DNA of 64,000 nucleotides from Rhodanobacter_A agri (GTDB lineage Bacteria > Pseudomonadota > Gammaproteobacteria > Xanthomonadales > Rhodanobacteraceae), in assembly GCF_044904705.1 (NCBI RefSeq), contig NZ_JADIKL010000014.1, forward strand, positions 12,335 to 76,334, written 5' to 3'. Position 1 is the stretch's first letter. Every line of letters starts with the position of its first letter. The notes below the pieces were generated by a model. It searched no databases. It was given only the letters and a program-made list of their open reading frames with translations, and was not told the origin of the DNA. The translations under genes and the position numbers were made by a program. Below, in pieces: positions 60,438-64,000 of this stretch.

Positions 60438-63400
60438 CTATTTTGGCAGCGCCGGCACCTGCCGGGCCAGCTCGCGCTGGCGGCGGATTTCCTCGCGCAA
60501 TGCCTTGCGCTTCGCCTTGCGTTCGCGGCGGTCGTGCTGCCACAGGTAGATCGCCGGCGTCGACAGCAGGGTCAGCAGCTGCGACACGAACAGACCGCCC
60601 AGGATCGCGATGCCCAACGGCTGGCGCATCTCCGAACCGGCGCCGAAACCCACGGCCAGCGGCAGGGCCGCGCCCATCGCCACCAGGGTGGTCATGGTGA
60701 TCGGACGGAAGCGCACCAACGCCGCCTCGCGGATCGCCGCCGGAGCGTCCAGCCCGTGCTCGCGCTCGGCGACCAGGGCAAAGTCCACCATCAGGATCGC
60801 GTTTTTCTTCACGATGCCGATCAGCATCAGCACCGCGATCACCGACATCACGGTGAGCTGGGTGTGGGTGAGCAGCATCGCCAGGAAAGCGCCCATGCCA
60901 GCGGCGGGCAGGGTGGAGAGGATGGTCAGCGGATGGATCAGGCTCTCGTACAAGATGCCCAGCACCACGTACATCGCGCCGATCACCGCCAGCAGCAACA
61001 GTAGCGAATTGGTGAGCGCATCCAGCAGGTTCTCGTTCTCGCCGGTGTACTTCTTCTGCACACCGTCCGGCAGGTGGGCGGCGTAGATCGCCTGGTCCAC
61101 CAGCTTCAATCCATCCGCCTGGGTCACGCCCTCGGCGAGGTTGTAGTTGATCGTCGCCGATTCGGTCTGGTCATAGTGCTGCACGCTCACCGGGGCGATG
61201 TGCGGCTGGATCCGCGCCACCGCCGACAGCGGGATCATGGTGCCCGCGCCGTTGCGCACATAGGTGTTGAGCAGGGCGTCCGGGCTCAGCGAATCGGCCT
61301 TGTCCGAGGTGAGCACCACGCGGTATTGGTTGATGTCCGAGTAGATCGTGGAGATCTGGTTCTGGCCGAAGGCGTCGTACAGTGCCGAATCGATCATGCC
61401 CATGCCGAGCTGCAGCCGCGCGGCGGCACTGCGGTCCACCTCCAGCATCTGCTGCTTGCCGATGCTGTCGAAGCTCGAGGTCACATCTTGGAACTGCTTC
61501 ATGCCGCGCATCACGCGCTGCAGATCCAGCGTGGGCTGCTGCAGCGGGGTGCCGCTGATGCTGGTGAGCTGGAACGAATAGCGGCCCACGCCGCTGCTGC
61601 CGCCGCCGCCCATGTTGATGAACTGCTGCGCAGTGAGCGTCACGTCCAGGTCAGGCATGTCCTTGAACGCCTTGGTCAGCCGGTCTACCACCTGCTGCGC
61701 GGAGTCGCGGCGGTCGTCGGGCTTGTCGCCCAGCGGCTTCAAGTCGATAAACAGGTTCGCCTGGTTGCCGCTCGCGCCCACGTTGCCGCCGACCGATGCG
61801 GTGATGTCCAGCACCGCCGGATCGGCATGGATCCGCGCCACGATCTCTTGGGTGCGCTTCATCATCAAGGTGGGCGAGATGTTCGCGTCGGCGGTGATGT
61901 TCGCGTTGATCAGGCCGGTGTCTTCCTTGGGCATGAGCCCGCCGCCCGCGGTCATGCCCACCAGTACCGCCAGCACGATGGTCAGCACCAGCAGGATCGG
62001 CGGCTGCCAGCGCATCAGCCGGCGGTGGTGCATCGCCCAATCCAGCCCGCGCTCGTACAAGCGCAGGAAGCCCTGGTCGAAACGCTCGGCCCAGCGCTCC
62101 AGCAGGCCCGGCTGGCGGTCCGGCGAAGCATGGTCGTGTGCCAGCCAGCTACCACACAGCGCCGGAGTGAGCGTGAGCGAGACCAGCGCCGAGATCACGA
62201 TGGTGGCGATCAAGGTCACCGAGAACTCGCGCATCAGCAGGGTGAACATGTTGTTGCCGAACACCATCGGCCCGAACACCGCGATCAGCGACAAGGTGAT
62301 CGAGATCACCGTGAAACCGATCTCGCGCACGCCGGTCAGCGCGGCCTCCAGCGCCGGCATGCCCTTTTCCATGTGGCGCACGATGTTCTCGATCACCACG
62401 ATCGCATCGTCCACCACGAAGCCCACGCACAGCACCAGCGCCACCAGCGAGAAGATGTTGAGCGTGAAACCGAGCACCCACATCAGCACGAAAGCGCCGG
62501 CCAGCGACAACGGCACGCTGAACATCGCGATCACCGTGGGCCGCTTGCGGCGCAGGAACACCAGCATCACCAGCGCCACCATCACCACGCTCATCATCAG
62601 CGCCACTTCCACCTCGTGCAACGCGGACATCGTGGTGGGAGTGAGGTCGAAGATCGGCGTGATCTTCACGTCGGCGGGCAGCAGCTTCTGCAGCTCGGGC
62701 AGCCGTGCGCGCACCGCTTCCACCGTGGCCACCGCGTTCGCCTCGGGGCGCTTGGTGATGCGCAGCACCACGGCGCGATGCTCGTTGAACCAGGCCGCGG
62801 TGTAGTTGTCCTGCTGCCCGCTGCTGACCGTGGCCACGTCGGACAGGCGTACCGGCACGCCGTTGCGGCTGGCGATCACCAGCCCGGCGAAATCCTGGGC
62901 GGTGTGCAGCGCGTCGTTCGCGGTCACCGTCATCTGGGTGGCGTTGTCGCCGATCGCGCCCTGCGGCGAGGTGACGTTGGCCGCACGCAGCGCGTTCGCC
63001 ACGTCATTCGCGGTAATGCCGGCATGTGCCAGCGCAGCCGTGTTCAGCGCCACGCGCACCGCGTGCGGCGCGCCGCCGCGCACCTGTACCAGCGCCACGC
63101 CGGGGATCTGCGCCACCGCCGGCTGCAGCAGTGTGTCGGTGAGGTCGTAGAGCTTGTCCGGCGGCAAGCTGGTCGAGGTCAGCGAGACCAGCAGGATCGG
63201 GATCTGCGAGCTGTCGGCCTTGAAATAGGTCGGCGGATTGGGCAGCTGCGGCAGATCGGGCAGCGCGGCATTGATCGCCGACTGCACGTCGCGCGCCAGC
63301 TGGTCGGGTTTGCGCCCGAAATCCAGCTGCAAAAAGATCTGCGCCCCGTTCTCGGTGGCGGTGGAGGACATATGCGCCACACCGGGGATGCGGCCCAGGT

Positions 63401-63608
63401 GCCGTTCCAACGGGCCCACCACGGTGTTCGCCATGGTCTGCGCACTGGCGCCCGGCAACTGCGCCGACACCGCCATGAACGGGAATTCGATCGACGGGAA
63501 TGCCGCCACGCCGAGCAGCAGATAAGCGCAGAAGCCGGCGATGGCCAGACCGATCGCCATCAACGAAGTGCCGACCGGCCGGCGGATCATGGGAGCAAAG
63601 ATGTTCAC
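60438..63608 (-). CDS. RND efflux transporter of the MdtB/MdtC type, copy 2
   Basis: This 1056-residue pump is closely similar to copy 1 throughout, including GFVVDDAIVVIENIVRHMEK, GIVKKNAILMVDFALVAERE and the identical C-terminal LPALPK/VPALPK tail. Differences cluster in the periplasmic pore domain (for example AQLPGASAQTMANTVVGPLE against SAPGASAQTMANTVMAPLE), so substrate range may differ. GTG 63608 with GGAGG 4 bp upstream is used. No membrane-fusion gene lies next to it within the window. Confidence 0.92.
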   Translation of the reverse strand: MNIFAPMIRRPVGTSLMAIGLAIAGFCAYLLLGVAAFPSIEFPFMAVSAQLPGASAQTMANTVVGPLERHLGRIPGVAHMSSTATENGAQIFLQLDFGRKPDQLARDVQSAINAALPDLPQLPNPPTYFKADSSQIPILLVSLTSTSLPPDKLYDLTDTLLQPAVAQIPGVALVQVRGGAPHAVRVALNTAALAHAGITANDVANALRAANVTSPQGAIGDNATQMTVTANDALHTAQDFAGLVIASRNGVPVRLSDVATVSSGQQDNYTAAWFNEHRAVVLRITKRPEANAVATVEAVRARLPELQKLLPADVKITPIFDLTPTTMSALHEVEVALMMSVVMVALVMLVFLRRKRPTVIAMFSVPLSLAGAFVLMWVLGFTLNIFSLVALVLCVGFVVDDAIVVIENIVRHMEKGMPALEAALTGVREIGFTVISITLSLIAVFGPMVFGNNMFTLLMREFSVTLIATIVISALVSLTLTPALCGSWLAHDHASPDRQPGLLERWAERFDQGFLRLYERGLDWAMHHRRLMRWQPPILLVLTIVLAVLVGMTAGGGLMPKEDTGLINANITADANISPTLMMKRTQEIVARIHADPAVLDITASVGGNVGASGNQANLFIDLKPLGDKPDDRRDSAQQVVDRLTKAFKDMPDLDVTLTAQQFINMGGGGSSGVGRYSFQLTSISGTPLQQPTLDLQRVMRGMKQFQDVTSSFDSIGKQQMLEVDRSAAARLQLGMGMIDSALYDAFGQNQISTIYSDINQYRVVLTSDKADSLSPDALLNTYVRNGAGTMIPLSAVARIQPHIAPVSVQHYDQTESATINYNLAEGVTQADGLKLVDQAIYAAHLPDGVQKKYTGENENLLDALTNSLLLLLAVIGAMYVVLGILYESLIHPLTILSTLPAAGMGAFLAMLLTHTQLTVMSVIAVLMLIGIVKKNAILMVDFALVAEREHGLDAPAAIREAALVRFRPITMTTLVAMGAALPLAVGFGAGSEMRQPLGIAILGGLFVSQLLTLLSTPAIYLWQHDRRERKAKRKALREEIRRQRELARQVPALPK

Positions 63609-63861
63609 GTGTCCTCCGTGGCGCGCAAGCATAACGGGAGAACACACACGACCGACGGCGGCATGAACGGGTTCCCGGTCATCTGCCCTTTATGCCTGAC
63701 CGGCCGCTGCAACGAATGTGCCTGAAGGCTGCCCCTGCCGAAAGACATGTGTTCCTTGCACGTGCCCGCCAACAGCAAAGCAGGAGCACCGCACGTAGCG
63801 CGGCGCTCCGCCGTTGCTGTTGCTTCTGGCACGCAGGAAGCGTGCCTGCTTTCGGGACCCC
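63609..63861. other. Leader of RND copy 2 and adjacent non-coding DNA
   Basis: The first 160 bp match the leader of copy 1. The remainder up to the IS end is GC-rich with no gene, promoter pair or RNA that I can support. Confidence 0.6.
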
Positions 63862-64000
63862 TGGTAATCCCCCCGTAAATTAGCAGACGCTGAAAGTGGA
63901 ATTTTCTCGTAATCTTTCCCGAGGAGGTTCCATGAAGAAGTCCCGATTCAGCGATAGCCAGATCATCGCCGTGCTCAAGCAAGCCGAGGACGGTACGCCC
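63862..64000 (+). mobile_element. Left end of an IS3-family insertion sequence (partial)
   Basis: An IS3-type OrfA start is visible at 63932. The IS end is taken as the TGGTAATCCCCCCG at 63862, since IS3 elements begin TG and have a C-rich terminal repeat, but the right end and target duplication lie outside the window. The boundary is therefore provisional. Confidence 0.6.
63932..64000 (+). CDS. IS3-family transposase OrfA (3' partial)
   Basis: The first 23 residues (MKKSRFSDSQIIAVLKQAED and GTP) match the helix-turn-helix N-terminus of IS3-family OrfA proteins of the IS407-like group. GAGGAGG lies 5 bp before ATG 63932. The gene runs off the right edge; OrfB should follow. Confidence 0.88.
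   Translation, partial: MKKSRFSDSQIIAVLKQAEDGTP

Noticed and set aside
61074..63725. 883-residue open frame on the plus strand, rich in His, Arg and Gln
   Set aside because: It lies antisense to the conserved RND copy 2 gene in a GC-rich genome where antisense frames stay open; its composition has no domain pattern. The same applies to long antisense frames at 16324-18156, 8414-9799 and 23900-26206.

Overview
The window is GC-rich DNA from a gammaproteobacterium, most likely of the order Lysobacterales (Xanthomonadales) and plausibly the family Rhodanobacteraceae. The evidence is a xanthomonadin-type pigment gene set with a XanB2-like chorismatase, an algZ-algR-hemC neighbourhood, a complete F1Fo ATP synthase operon, and several small secreted proteins of the kind common in that group. 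The genus is an inference; no rRNA is present. Genes are tightly packed on both strands, often with 1-4 bp overlaps. No phage or CRISPR array was seen.

Layout. 1-5.5 kb: the end of a GAF/degenerate-GGDEF/EAL phosphodiesterase, small envelope proteins, gpmA, a secreted beta-solenoid-like repeat protein, and hemF. 5.6-10.7 kb: part of an aryl-polyene (xanthomonadin) pathway, with a ketosynthase, a half-size ketosynthase-like chain-length factor, a GT2 glycosyltransferase, an LpxL-type acyltransferase, an acyl carrier protein and the XanB2-like starter-acid enzyme. 10.7-20.7 kb: a GNAT acetyltransferase, glmU, a TonB-C-like lipoprotein, then atpIBEFHAGDC on the minus strand with a promoter candidate and a terminator. 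20.9-32.6 kb: a phasin, queD, tRNA-Met, rppH, bfd-bfr-erpA-nudC (iron and redox), ampE, an LplT-PlsC fusion, a BI-1 family protein, a DUF2945-DUF488 pair, a WYL regulator and a DUF481 outer-membrane protein. 32.6-43.4 kb: hemC with AlgR/AlgZ-type regulators, hydrolases, a GlxA-type regulator and two S9 peptidases, one of which carries a frameshift.

43.4-48.2 kb is a sulfur-metabolism block on the minus strand: a DsrE-like periplasmic protein, a periplasmic binding protein, a diheme cytochrome and a TsdA-type diheme thiosulfate dehydrogenase, a Blh/DUF442 phosphatase-like or sulfurtransferase protein, a TauE/SafE permease, and a decayed TlpA-like gene. Strong palindromes lie around the DsrE gene end and the binding-protein leader. 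At 48.34-48.61 kb is a 277-bp non-coding element with long terminal inverted repeats and a TCA target duplication, which is a MITE of IS5/IS1031 type.

48.6-56.8 kb: an XRE regulator, two paralogous small proteins of unknown function on either side of an AraC regulator, a MarR-controlled tripartite drug-efflux operon (outer-membrane factor, EmrA-like and EmrB-like) with a visible promoter and operator, and a PagL-like lipid A deacylase. 57-63.6 kb: two tandem, closely related MdtB/MdtC-type RND pumps, each with its own copy of a similar leader and with no adaptor gene in view. The right edge enters an IS3-family insertion sequence.
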